Positions 1 to 26,110 of a DNA stretch of 64,000 bases are shown piece after piece (position 1 is the stretch's first letter; every line of letters begins with the position of its first letter). A program made the position numbers and the translations under genes. The stretch is from the NCBI GenBank assembly GCA_038380795.1, contig CM076270.1:15287001-15351000 (forward strand), in the 5' to 3' direction. The notes beneath the pieces were generated by a model, which made no database searches, was not told where the DNA came from, and worked only from the letters and a program-made list of their open reading frames with translations. This stretch comes from Pyrocephalus nanus (Eukaryota > Chordata > Aves > Passeriformes > Tyrannidae).

Positions 1-293
1 CCTCAGCAAAGCGTCAGTAATTGCACCAGTGCCTGGTTGTGCTCCCGCCTTGGCTCCAGCGAGGCTGGGCTGGCAGGGGCCTCTGCTCCATGTGGGCCGT
101 GTGCTCCCATCCCCAGGGCTTTTCCATGGTTTCTGTGGGCTTTGGATCAGATCCTGTCCCACACCTCATGTTGGGATGTGCAGCATCAGTGTGGCTTGGG
201 AAAACAGGGGACATGGGGTCAAAATGAAACGGGGAGAATTTGCTTTTTCTCTTCTTGTTCTCCTTGCTTCTACTTTTTAATCTTTTTTTGCAG
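1..293. other. Upstream sequence, with possible 3' splice site before protease exon 1
   Basis: No coding region is supported here. A long pyrimidine tract ending in CAG (about 265-293) looks like a real 3' splice acceptor just before the first coding exon of the protease. The gene may therefore have a non-coding 5' exon to the left of the window. Human PROC has such a 5' untranslated exon; this part is inference. Confidence 0.4.
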
Positions 294-377
294 GCTGGTT
301 TGGTGACAAACATACTTTATTATTCTTTTCCCTCATAAAGAGATCAGGAAGTCAGAGTGTTCTGGATGCTCACAGAC

Positions 378-456
378 ATGGAGAGCAGCTCCTCACTTAG
401 GACATTTCTCCTGCTGATGTGCTTCATTGACAGCAGCTGCCTGTTTTCATATGAAG
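378..456 (+). other. Protease coding exon 1: signal peptide
   Basis: ATG at 378 is followed by a serine-rich start and a hydrophobic core (TFLLLMCFI), as in a secretory signal. The exon ends in phase 1 at a good donor (GTAGGT at 457). This start was chosen because the upstream methionine in the same frame lacks a signal-peptide profile, and because the phase fits exon 2. Confidence 0.85.
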
Positions 457-3400
457 GTAGGTATTTCTTTTACTTCTTTAATTCAGTTGTCTTTTTGTGG
501 CAATGTTGGCACTTAAACAGAAACTACATTCCTGTTCTGAACACAAAGTCCTGCGGGTTGAAGGAACACTTCGTGAAATGCACAAGAAAGAAATGAATGT
601 TCATACACATATTTCCAAGTGGAATCAGCCTTTCTTAGATTCCTGTTTAGCCCACTCTCCTGTTGAAAAGTATTCTCCTTGTGACATGGAACCCGAGATC
701 TGAACTGTTTTTGCATGGCAGAGGTTTCCAGTTTGGGAATCTAAAATGAGGCACTTTCAACGTGTGTTCTTGGGCCTCGTGTTGATTGTACAACGACTAC
801 ACGAGGTTTGGAAATGGCTTCAGAGAGCTTTGGGAGAGGTACGAGAGTTACAAGCACTCAGGAATCATCGTGGCTGTCCTTGCAGAGGAGGAAGAGCAGA
901 GCAAGCAGTGGTATTGGCAAAGGCTCTATGGGACACTGAGTTAAAGGAGGGAAATCCTTTAAGTGACCCAGAACACAAGGGGTGCTGAAGGGAAATTTTC
1001 CTGCTGTAAGTGAAGGAAATGTTCTCCCTTACCAGACAGCAGGATCTGTGCAAAGCTTTTCTGCACTGAGTTTTTGTGGGCTGTTAATAATTGCCTGGGA
1101 GTGAGGCAGTGTAATATCATTCTAGAATTCCAGTCATTGCTGTAAATACTGATCCTGCAACTGCAAATAGATGTGTGTTTTCACAGTCCATCTCCAAAAC
1201 TGGGTTCTTTGCCAGAGGGTTTGACTTGTCCAGGGCACTAACCAGGGCTGGGAAAAGCAGTGCTGCGTGGATTTCTAAAGGCTTTTTTGCGATTCCAGAG
1301 TGAGCTTTTTGTCTCATAACACTTGGAGCAGCAGCCTTTCCATCTGCCAGGTGGGCTTTGGCTGCAGAGCTGCACTTCTGGGATCAGTGCACCCACAAGG
1401 GGTGTGGGTGGAAAAACCTGCACACTGCTGCAGATAGAGGTGCCTTAGTAAAGGTGTGCTGTGGAGCAGAGGGGGTGTGTGGGGAGGACATTACTGACAT
1501 AGTCCTTCTTTTGGCCATTCCTCAATTTATTGGCAGTAATAGCTTAAGGCATCGCAGGAGGAGGGCAAATAACTTAGTGAAACAAAGTTGAGATGAGCTA
1601 AATCTAAGTACAAAACTGACACTTTAATATTTCTCTTAAAGAGGGATTGGTGTCTGCCCTATTGTGGCCACAGCAGAACCTGGAGAACTCTGTGTCTCCA
1701 CTACCAAATATCAAGCTAATAATTGCTGTGAATCGGGATGGTTAAGCAGAAAAATCTAACCAGCCTCCAGAGAAGAAGCTGCCACACTCAAGAGTCTTGT
1801 AGGATAAAAAATTTTTGCACTAACCTGCAAGTCTCAGTAGTGGCTCTTTTGACTCACTGAAAGCAAGCTTAGACTACTGGTATCTTTTGCTGAAACACAG
1901 ACTAATTTTATTTTCCTTTGGGCTGTTTGTGTAGATTGTCACTCCCCTCATTTATATTGTTTATTCCACTGAAAGCCCATCTGACTGTGCCTGTGGCGAT
2001 GCCGCTGCGTTGTCTTCAGCACCAACTGTTCAGTTTTGGTCTTCCAGTGTTTATGAGAAAAGACAAAGCCCACGAGGTGCTGCGAGTCCATAAACGTGCC
2101 AACCACTTCCTAGAAGAGATTCGTGTGGGGAACTTGGAGAGAGAATGCAATGAGGAGAAGTGTTCATTTGAGGAGGCCAGGGAGATCTTCCACTCGCAGG
2201 AGAAAACGGTAAGAAACTTGATTATAGGAGAAACAGAGGAAAGTCAGTGGTCAGGTCTCAGTAATCCTTGCCAAGTCACCCAGAGTGGCTCTGGAAGTGT
2301 TGTCTGTGGATTCTGCAGCTTGGGTCACTTCAGGGTGATTCAGGGAGGGTCACCCAGGGCACCTGTGAGACTTCACTTTGTGAGTGCTCAGTTTGATGTG
2401 TAAATGTTAAACACAAATCCTTGGAAGGATCCAAAACCCATTTCTGAGAGCATCAATCCCACAATGTGATTGGGACATTTTCAGAGGCCACTTGCTTGTC
2501 CAGACCCTCCAGATCCAGAGAAGAAGTGTCCCATTCCCAGGGCCCAACAGCATCTGGCTGGAAGCAGGGCTGGGGCCTTTTAGGGCCTTGTGCTGAGGCA
2601 GGAGTTGGAGCTGCAGAGCTCAGCAGGTGCCTGGTCTCTCCTGGATCCAGCCCAAGGTGCCCGGAATGTCCCTGTAGCCGGTGGAGCAGCACAGTAGAAA
2701 TGGCTCTTCAGAGCAAAGGAGGTGGTGGTGAGGTGTTGCAGTGAGAACTTTTGGGGAGGGGGTTGGGGTGAGAGTGTCACTTGAAACTCCTGAGCTGGTG
2801 CCACAGACCTTTCAGTGGAGCATTTTAGGATCTGAGCTTTCAGTTTCATTTTGATCCCAGTACAACCCAGTTTATGCACTCTGTGGCTGGTCCATGGTGC
2901 AAACAAAAGGAAATGGTACAGTGGTGATCAGGAGTTCTGTTCAGAGAACGTGTCAGTTTAGATGGACCCTAAAAAACCAGCTTTCTAATTTATATCTTCA
3001 GTAATCAATATGACCATTTATTGCCTGTTCTCATCATTTGTGATTTCCTCTTGCAGATGGAGTTTTGGTTCAATTACAAAGGTAGGTAAAAAAGGAATTT
3101 TTAAAAAACGTATTTGTTTTGTCCCTCCTGGGTACAAAGAATTATGTGGCAATTGAAAGCCAGGCTTCTCTTAATTCCTGGAGTTACACTATGCCTTGTT
3201 TCTTCTCCTCAGGTTTAAATCCATGTAGTACAAATCCCTGCAACAACGGTGGAGTCTGCAAAATAAGACATTACAGTTACTTTTGCATCTGCCCCCCAGA
3301 ATTCAGAGGACACAACTGTGAAATAGGTGAGTACAGGGACAGACACACTGGCATTCACTGTGAAGGAAGGATGGCATGTGGTCATCTCCCATCTGCTCCC

Positions 3401-6400
3401 AAGAAAGACCAGGGAATTACCCCTTTTCATCACTCGGGGGGATAACAACTGCCATAGATGCCTGCGCTGGAGATTGTTCATGGTGAGGCTCTTTCATCAA
3501 GTCAATCAAACAAATTAGGCAAAGCTTATTGAAAAAAGTCTGCTGTATTTATGTTGTAATATATGAGTGATGAAAAAGGAAGGATAAAAACTGCCTCATC
3601 TTACCAGGTTTTTCATCCTCTGAAATGCTGTATCCAGTTTGCAAACTGAGGCATGAAACAGCAGCAAAGGCTAAAATGTGGAAACTAAATGTTTTTTCCT
3701 CCAAGTGCCTTTGTCAGCCTTTTCTTTGTACAGTGAAGCATTTAAACATGACTATTTTTAATGTAACAATGAATAAAAATCTCAGGCAATTTCAGCCAAG
3801 GTCGGACCCCCCAAAATGCCCACTGCTTTAAACCTGCTATGATATAAAAGACAAGATGTGCAGATGGATCGAGAACTGATGCATTTAGAAGTGTTTGCTC
3901 TTCCAGGACTCTTGTTGCCCCTGCTCCACAGACAGAAAAGCCCGGCTGTGGCCTCGGGGCAAATGGGAGAATGGTGAAAACAGAACAAACCGAACATAAG
4001 GTGTGGTTTGCTGCACACCAGTGTGCGTGTCTGGAACTGTAGGAGGTGGTTCCTTCTGTTTCCCTGAGCGATTCCAGCAGATGTTTTCCTGCTTTCCCTC
4101 ATGCAATAGTAGCTCCAGGAGCTGGGTGCTGCCTGGGCTCCCTAACGCGGGTGTTTCCCCGGCAGAGAGGGTGGAGTGCTGGTACAAGAACGGCGGCTGC
4201 TGGCAGTACTGCAGGGACGGCAGCGCCTCCCACGTGGAGTGCTCCTGCAGCAGGGATTACACCCTGCACGAGGACGGCAGGAGCTGCGTGCAGGCAGGTA
4301 AAGCACGGGGTCACCTGCTGAGGCCACCTCAGCCAGGAGGAGGGTTGCAGGCACGGACTTTCCCTCCACTGGATACTGGATACGCACGTGCTGCAGCTAC
4401 TGCAGCTTGCACTTACTGTATGAAAAGATCTGTCTTACTTGTAATGTTTATTTTAAACGTTCAGGTTCCTATCTGGTGTCTGTAATCCCAGGCCCCTGTG
4501 AGCACATACTGGGTCAAGGAGCAAGCAGGACAGTCTGGAGTGAGCCTGTTCCTTCCAGCACAGGCTTAGATCAGCTGAACTCAGTCATGAGGCTGAAGTG
4601 CAGGGGTGGGAGGGGAGAGGATAGAACAGGGGGCTTTAGAACGTGGTGTTAAGGCAGAAGGGGAATGCTGGGTTAGTATTCTTTCCTGAAGAGAGCCCTT
4701 GGCAGGCTGCTCCTTTCTGATGGCTCAGAAAAGACATAGCCACGTGCCCATTTCTGGGTAATGAGCTCTGCACACTCAACCAGTGTGGCTGTGGGGTGGC
4801 CAGGGGGAGTTCAGCATCACGAGGTCAGAGTTGTTCCAGGAGGGCCGAGTCCCATTCTTGGATAGGAAAGGTGCTGCTTTGTGTTTGAGTTCAACATGAC
4901 ACCGACAACCCCTAAGCTCCAATCTTGGTTTCTGTCATTCCTCCCTCCAGCACCGTTTCCCTGTGGCCTGATCAAAGCCAGGCAGGAACAGCAGCGGGGA
5001 CCAAAAAGGCTCCCGAGGGACCAGTGGGAGCACGGGGATGTGCCCCAGCTGGACAGGAGCACGGAGGGCACAGCTGGGCAGATGGAGCTGGAACACGGTG
5101 ATGCTGGGGAAGAGGAGACCTTAAATGACGCCTTTGGGCACGCTGGACAAAAGGAGGTGGCAGGAGATGCTTCCATCTGGAACGAGACAGTGGTGGGCAC
5201 TGTGTCCCAGAAGCCCCTGTGGGACAGCATTGCAGGGCAGGAGCTGGATGGCCCTGAGCACCACAAGGCAGTGGAGGGAACTGCCAGGCCTGGGAGAGAC
5301 CCAGCTGCGGGGGGTGAGCCAAGCCAGGGCCCTGCATGGCAGGACGAGAGCACAGCACCTGCTGCCAGGCAGGAAGGAAGGGGGGGAAATGCTACGGGGC
5401 AGAACCGAGGGGAGGGCACTGGCAGGAACAGAACGGGGGCTGTGCAACACGGGACCGATGGGCTGCAGCAGAGCAGGGACGAGGGAGACGTTCTGGACAC
5501 GCCTGAGCCCACCCAGACAAACATCAGCTCTACTTTGGAGCACAGGGACACCAGGATAACAGGAGGAATGCTGTGTCATCGTGGACATTGCCCCTGGCAG
5601 GTAATACTTTACTTCCACACCTGAATGCTTGCTTTCTTTATCTTGGTTGGGTCCTCCAGGAGCAGAGTTCATCAAGCCATTACAAAGTTTTTTCAGGTCG
5701 AGAGCAGTGGAACCACACGTATTTCTCAGCCTTCTGTAGGGCTTTTTGATGATCCAGACCTTAAATGCCTTTATGCTTCTTCCCGTCCTACATATACCCG
5801 CTTTTGGATTAGAACATAATACCTTCTACCTTAATCCAGTCAGTCACATCTCCTGTGCTGTTATTCAGGTTGTATCTGTGTGTCCTTAGGGCAAAGCTGA
5901 GCTTCTGCCTCCTTGTGGAAGGCTGGGGATAAGTTTTCCCTAGGCAGTTTCTGTGGCCAGGTGAGATGCAGTAGGATTGGGGCTTTTTTGTGTGTCCTTA
6001 TTTGTTACTAATTTTCACTATATTGTCTCTCTTTGGTCAATGTCCTATTACTGATCTAAAACCCTTCACATTACCCTCACTCGATTTACTGCTGGCACAC
6101 AGTAGATTTCCCAGTTCCACACATCAGGAGGTATTTACAGGTGGAAAAATCATAGGCTGAACGGGGGTGGACTGTGCATTGTGCACTCTGGCAAGCTGCA
6201 ATGTCACTGTTAGCCAAGTTTATGGGTTTCCATCAGCAGCTGCTTCCCTTTGGCTCAGCAGATTGATTTTGGGTTGTTAGGTGGGAATGTTGTTTGTTGT
6301 CCAACCTTATACAGTTTCTTCTGGAAATGAAGTGTTACCACCAAGGTGGTTTTAAATTGTCATTACATCAAGAAATTTGTAATTGAATGCTGTATTTAAA

Positions 6401-8504
6401 GTGTATCTATCTATCACTTTTTAAAGGGTTTTGTAAACCCTTTGCATTCTAGGTCTTCATAACCTAAGCATTTTCTGGTAAGTGTTCTTTGCTACTTTTT
6501 AATGTTTATTTCTAGCACTACTGAACAGAATTAAAAGCATCAATAGTACATCAAATTAATAGTTGAGCACTGATGGAGCTTATAATTCTGAACAGACAAG
6601 GCAGACATCAAACACTGAGCCCCATGTTTTAACTTCTCCATTTCCTACTGTGTAGATCATTACAAACTTTATTATCTGTGTACTAATAAACTGCACCTTG
6701 TGCTTCTGTTCTACACCACTCCCACTTGATGCCACATTAAAAATAAGTCACAGTCATATTTGTTCCTTCAGAAGAACATCAGCCAGCGCAGCTGTAAGTC
6801 TACGTGACCTTACCAAGCTTAGTTCATTACTGAATACTCTGCTCGCTTGTCACAGCAGTGCAATGATTTTATTACTGTTTTCACTGCCCCTTTGCTTGGT
6901 GGGCTGGTGGTTCCTGCCAGCCGTGTTCCTTACCTGGGTTAGAGCCCACAGTGTGTGCACAGCCCTGGCCCAGCCCCAGTTGTGCCTCTCCCTTCCCACA
7001 GGTGCTGCTCCGGGACAGCCGGGGCGTGGGGTTCTGCAGCGGGAGCCTCCTGAGCAGTCGCTGGGTGGTCACAGCCGCGCACTGCCTGGACCTCGTGAGG
7101 CCCCACCACGTCACCGTGGGTGAGCACGGGGGGCAGGGGGAACCCAGCACAGCCAGCCCCACCTGCAGGCTGTGGGAACACTTCAGTTCCTTGGCAGTGT
7201 GCAGGTGCCAAAGGGCTCAGCTGGGCCCTTTTGTTTTCATGGAGGACCTGGGGAAACAAGGCAGAGATGTATTCTCCTGTCACTCATTTTGGCAAACTCT
7301 CCGTGCACAGAGACCGAGCACATCTTGGTGACTCCACAGGAGAAAGGTTCCTGGAGGTCACTGTCTGCTCTCAAGGCCGTTTTCGTTCTTAATCAGCCTT
7401 AAGGTTTATTATCTGCTGTGCTGCCTCTTGCATATTGTCGGTAACTGCCTGGGAGCACAAAGCCCATCTCCCCGGTGACAGGAATTGGCAGGAATGCTGC
7501 AACAAACACAACCTTGTGCTTGGACCCTCCCCAAAGAGGGATGTGCAGGAGCAGCACTGAGGAACTGACAGGAAACAATTCTTCAGCAGCTTAATGCTGA
7601 TGTCATGTTCCTGAAGGGGAGAACACTGTCCCATGGAATTTAAGACACAACTCTGCTTACTGAAAAGGACTGACAGTGTTTATGGGAAATCATCTCCCTT
7701 GGTGTCATTAATCCAGGCCCCAACTCTCTCCTGTTCCTAAAGGGCACCTGGAGAGTTTGGCTTGTAGGATCACAGCTGTCAGTGGTACATGCAGGATATG
7801 GTTTGGGATGTACCTTCTCAGGACAAAATATCAAAGCATTAACTCCCCGTTGTTCCTGTTTCCCAGTGACGACACCATAGAGGCTGTTCACAGTTTGCTT
7901 AACGTTTTAACTTGTCCTGGCTGCAGGAGACTTTGACAAATACCAGAGGGAGTTCAAGGAGCAGAAGATCGCTGTGGAACGGAGCTGGACGCACCCACAC
8001 TACGATTCCAACGACTACAACGGTGACATCGCGCTGCTCTACCTGAGCAGTGCCGTTGTTTTCAACGAGTACGCGATTCCCATCTGCCTGCCCAGCCCCG
8101 GCCTGGCCGCGCTGCTCTCCGAGGAGGGGCGGCCCGGCGTGGTGAGCGGCTGGGGAGCCACCCACGCCCGGGGCTCCACCCTGCGCTTCCTCATGAAGGC
8201 GCGGCTGCCCGTGGTGAGCCTGGAGCGCTGCCAGCGGGCCATGGACAGGCTGGTCACCGACAACATGCTGTGCGCGGGGCACGGCACCGCGGCCGCCGAC
8301 GCCTGCAAGGGGGACAGCGGGGGCCCCTTCACCGCCTCCCACCACAACACCTGGTTCCTCCTGGGCATCGTCAGCTGGGGCGAGGGCTGTGCCCAACAAG
8401 GGAAATACGGAGTGTACACCAGAGTAGCCAACTACATCCCCTGGATTAAAGAGGTGGTGGAAAGTGTAGCAGATTCAGAAAACTTTTCCATTAACTTTTC
8501 TTAA
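378..8504 (+). CDS. Vitamin K-dependent coagulation-type serine protease at the PROC locus (factor VII/IX/X-like), complete
   Basis: Eight coding exons: 378-456, 2048-2208, 3057-3081, 3213-3326, 4166-4297, 4951-5600, 7002-7119, 7927-8504. They join in frame to 618 residues, and the intron phases (1,0,1,1,1,0,1) are the classic ones for this family. Order: signal peptide (1 to about 26), propeptide ending VHKR (43), Gla domain with 11 Glu candidates, the helical stack exon, EGF1, EGF2, light-chain Cys (APFPCG), basic linker ending GPKR (190), activation peptide 191-372, then a heavy chain starting ITGG (373). The triad is His414 (TAAHC), Asp460 (NGDIALL) and Ser557 (GDSGGP). Asp551 gives trypsin-like specificity. 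It should be a liver-secreted zymogen that binds membranes through calcium. IWS1 and MYO7B beside it mark the PROC position, but EGF1 lacks the extra cysteines of protein C, and the heavy chain carries the C-x4-C pair typical of factors VII and X. The exact paralogue is therefore left open. Confidence 0.92.
2048..3081 (+). other. Protease exons 2-3: propeptide, Gla domain and aromatic stack
   Basis: Exon 2 (2048-2208) encodes the gamma-carboxylase recognition propeptide ending in VHKR, then the Gla domain with the motifs NLEREC, CSFEEARE and the paired cysteines. Exon 3 (3057-3081, only 25 nt) encodes MEFWFNYK, the aromatic stack that follows Gla domains. Eleven glutamates can be carboxylated, a count like that of factor X. 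Confidence 0.92.
3213..3326 (+). other. Protease exon 4: EGF-like domain 1 without a recognisable calcium site
   Basis: The exon has the six cysteines of a standard EGF domain (CSTNPCNNGGVC, then CICPPEFRGHNC). Protein C has an extra disulfide in EGF1, and that is absent here. The Asp-x-Asp-Gln entry motif of calcium-binding EGF1 domains is replaced by GLNP. The hydroxylated Asp position after the third cysteine (CKD in factor X) is CKI. Confidence 0.85.
4166..4297 (+). other. Protease exon 5: EGF-like domain 2
   Basis: This exon encodes the second EGF domain, with NGGCWQYC and CSCSRDYTLHEDG like EGF2 of factors VII, IX and X. Both borders are phase 1, as in the family. Confidence 0.88.
4951..5600 (+). 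other. Protease exon 6: light-chain end and greatly enlarged activation peptide
   Basis: This single 650-nt exon starts with APFPCG; its cysteine should bridge to the heavy chain at AIPIC. A basic stretch follows, ending GPKR, which probably separates the light chain. Then come 182 residues of polar, low-complexity, Gly/Glu/Gln-rich peptide, and the activation site DTR-ITGG. Four N-glycosylation sequons are visible (NET, NAT, NRT, NIS). Human protein C has 12 residues here, factor IX 35 and factor X 52. The exon reads open through its full length and both splice sites are good, so the length is not a frameshift artefact. Confidence 0.85.
7002..8504 (+). other. Protease exons 7-8: catalytic domain
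   Basis: Exon 7 (7002-7119) carries TAAHC with the catalytic His. Exon 8 (7927-8504) carries NGDIALL, the substrate-pocket Asp, GDSGGP and SWGEGC. GKYGVYTRV near the end keeps the tyrosine of the sodium-binding type of clotting protease. All catalytic-domain cysteines expected for the family are present. The tail ends with two overlapping NFS sequons. Exon 8 is GC-rich in its middle. Confidence 0.93.
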
Positions 8505-8665
8505 TGTCACCTCCAGAAGCAGAAATAATTCTACTATTACAGTGTTTCAGTCTACAACACTGTGTCTGTTCTCTTCCTTAATGGTGTAAAATCAAGCTTC
8601 TTACCCTCGAGGAAATTTTAGAGGGTCAAATTGCTTATTCAAGTATTGCTAAAATACTTGTTTAT

Positions 8666-8671
8666 AATAAA
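8666..8671 (+). terminator. Poly(A) signal AATAAA of the protease gene
   Basis: AATAAA lies 162 bases after the stop codon, in an AT-rich stretch. It is the first canonical signal downstream. A second copy at 9480-9485 could serve a longer 3' UTR. Confidence 0.6.
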
Positions 8672-8699
8672 GAACTATTTACAAGTAACAAAGGAGAAA

Positions 8700-10425
8700 A
8701 CTCAACTTCGCTTAATGCAAATTCTTATCAGGAAGATTTTTTTAAGAGAAAGCAAAAGCTTTACATTTCTCAGGCCTACCTGCATACCACAGACAGGCAC
8801 ACTCAGTCCTCTGTACAAATTCAGTGCTTACCAAAGCACGTGCAGTTCAGGTAGTGGTGTCTGGCTCTGTCTGAGACAGACAGTGCTGAACACAGCAGTG
8901 AAGGAACTCTGAAGTTCTGGAGCCAAGGACAAGTCCATTTACTAAATTACAGATGGTTTCTGATACAAAAAACATCTGTATGGAACTGGGCATAAACTGA
9001 GCAGGAATCCACCCAGCTGCAGGAAGATTAAAGGATTGTGCAGTAAAATTCTCAACAGGTGATCCATGTCAAAAGTAGTTTTGATTTTGTGACCTCTCCA
9101 ATTGACTATCAAGTTTTAATTACAACCTCCCCCAAACACACTCCATTGTTACCATTCCACAAGGAACAGAACCATTCTGTTTGCCCCACATGGTGTTGAA
9201 CTATTATGATTAGTTTTGATAGGAAGAATTTGAATTAGGCCTTTCACAGGACCACCAAGGCCAGTACCTCAAGGAAACATCCCCTAGGATTTAAAAGTAG
9301 TCCCTAGCCCCCAGTTTTTAGAGGACTAGACTGAAGCACCAGAACTACAAAAAAAATTGGGGGAAAAAAAATCCATTGGACCTTCAGGACCAAACAGACG
9401 CTGGCTCTGAGCAGCTCTGCAGTTCCTTTTTTTCACAGTTGCACACACCACTCTGGCAGTAAGGCAGGCCCTGGCTTTCAATAAATTCTGAACTAAAAAT
9501 GGAAAAACCCCAAATCCCTGAAGGTTTCAGCATGCTAAAAACACAGCCCTGAGGTGGTTACTGCAGTATGCACATACCTGGGCAGAGTAGGTGAAGTCTC
9601 AGAGCAGAAGCCGTCTCGTGCCCCAGCCAGCACAGGCATCCTCCCTCAGTTCTTGCTTTAAGTTGGTGTCCCAGCACTCAGCTCTGTGTTACTGGCACTG
9701 CCTCCAGGCTCACAGGGCCACATTTAACAGGTGACTCTCCACACACCTGCATGCACCCATTGCCAGTGCCAGCAGTAACTCAGCCAAACACCACCATCCC
9801 CACCTCAAAGAATTCCCAGAATTACAGAACACACATTACCAGCAAACAGGCTCTGCTCCTCTGGAAGGAAGGCGACTTTCTTACTGAAGAAATTCCAACT
9901 GCCAGTTATCTGTGCAAGGAGGAGAGTCCTCTTCTTGTAGGCAAGCTCAGCAGAGACAGCCATTTGTGGAGGTAAAGGCAAAGAAGCAACATGACCAGAT
10001 GCTGCTCTGCTGTTGTTCTGTAGCAGCAGGGACAAAGAAATAGCATTATCCCCTCTAGGAGACAGGAACTTTCTTCTTCTCACTGGTTAAACAAACCTTT
10101 TGCAAAGTCACTAGTGAGCTACAGAAACATTTTAGCTGGAAACTCCTAGAATTTTCAGTGGTTGGCCTGCTGGGCTTTCCTGAACTTTATATCAGTTTTC
10201 ATGAACAATAAAACCCTTTGTGTGGATAATGGTCAATATTTCTACTCAAAAGCAATACATGTAAATCTCCAATCACATAATAACTGATCATTAAATCACT
10301 ACATAAAGAGGAACTGGGCAACTCTGAACAGAAAATTAACCATTCACAGCTTTTCCACATCCAAGGTGGTCTGTGCATGCCTTCCCCTGAGTAATCAACA
10401 AGCAGCCCAAAAAAACAGAAGATGT
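8700..10425. other. Convergent intergenic gap between the protease and IWS1 3' ends
   Basis: The two genes point at each other across this 1.7 kb. No ORF with family resemblance, no paired splice signals and no RNA gene were recognised. It contains short A-rich runs (near 9350-9370) and nothing else that can be named. Confidence 0.5.
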
Positions 10426-10431
10426 TTTATT
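10426..10431 (-). terminator. IWS1: Distal poly(A) signal of IWS1
   Basis: On the minus strand this reads AATAAA. It lies about 250 bases after the stop codon of the distal last exon (stop at 10683-10685), a typical 3' UTR length. Confidence 0.6.
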
Positions 10432-10682
10432 GTCTAAAGTGTTGCAATACAACAAATACATGATCTGTACAATGGACATGATAGGGCCAGTTTAAATACA
10501 ATCAGGAGAAAGAAGTCTTCATATTCACAGTCCTCAGAAACATCTTCTACCAGAACCTGAACCAACAGTTTAAAGATTCACTAAAAAAAACCCCAAACAA
10601 GTTGTAAAAAAATTTAAAGGTCTCCAAAGAGTCTGTGGGTACACTGTCTTACAGCAGAGCTCATGGGGTATTCTGTGAAGGG

Positions 10683-25919
<15,237 letters not shown>

Positions 25920-25985
25920 GCCGGCCCGGGCTGGCGGCGGGCACTACCCCGGTCGCTGCCCCAGCCCCGCCGCCTCACACAGGAA

Positions 25986-25995
25986 CAAGATGGCG
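25986..25995 (+). promoter_or_regulatory. YY1-like site CAAGATGGCG
   Basis: Matches the core of the YY1 motif (AAGATGGCGGC) apart from the last bases. It lies about 67 bases upstream of the IWS1 ATG, where YY1 sites commonly mark transcription start regions. Confidence 0.5.
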
Positions 25996-26042
25996 CCTCC
26001 CCGCGCAGCACCGCCCCCGCCCCGCGCGCACCGCCGGCCGGA

Positions 26043-26052
26043 TCTCGCGAGA
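26043..26052. promoter_or_regulatory. TCTCGCGAGA palindromic promoter element
   Basis: A perfect 10-bp match to the CGCG palindrome found in many vertebrate CpG-island promoters, where it is linked to ZBTB33/Kaiso and strong, often bidirectional, transcription. It sits about 125 bases upstream of the IWS1 ATG. Confidence 0.6.
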
Positions 26053-26110
26053 CTCCTCGGGCAGCCGGGGCTGTGGGGCCCTCACAGGCGGCCCCGCCCG
26101 GCCGGGTCAT

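Noticed and set aside
4817..5551. Minus-strand ORF of 244 codons
   Set aside because: It is antisense to the low-complexity activation-peptide exon of the protease, whose plus-strand frame is explained by phases and flanking domains.
7899..8399. Minus-strand ORF of 166 codons
   Set aside because: It is antisense to the GC-rich catalytic exon of the protease.
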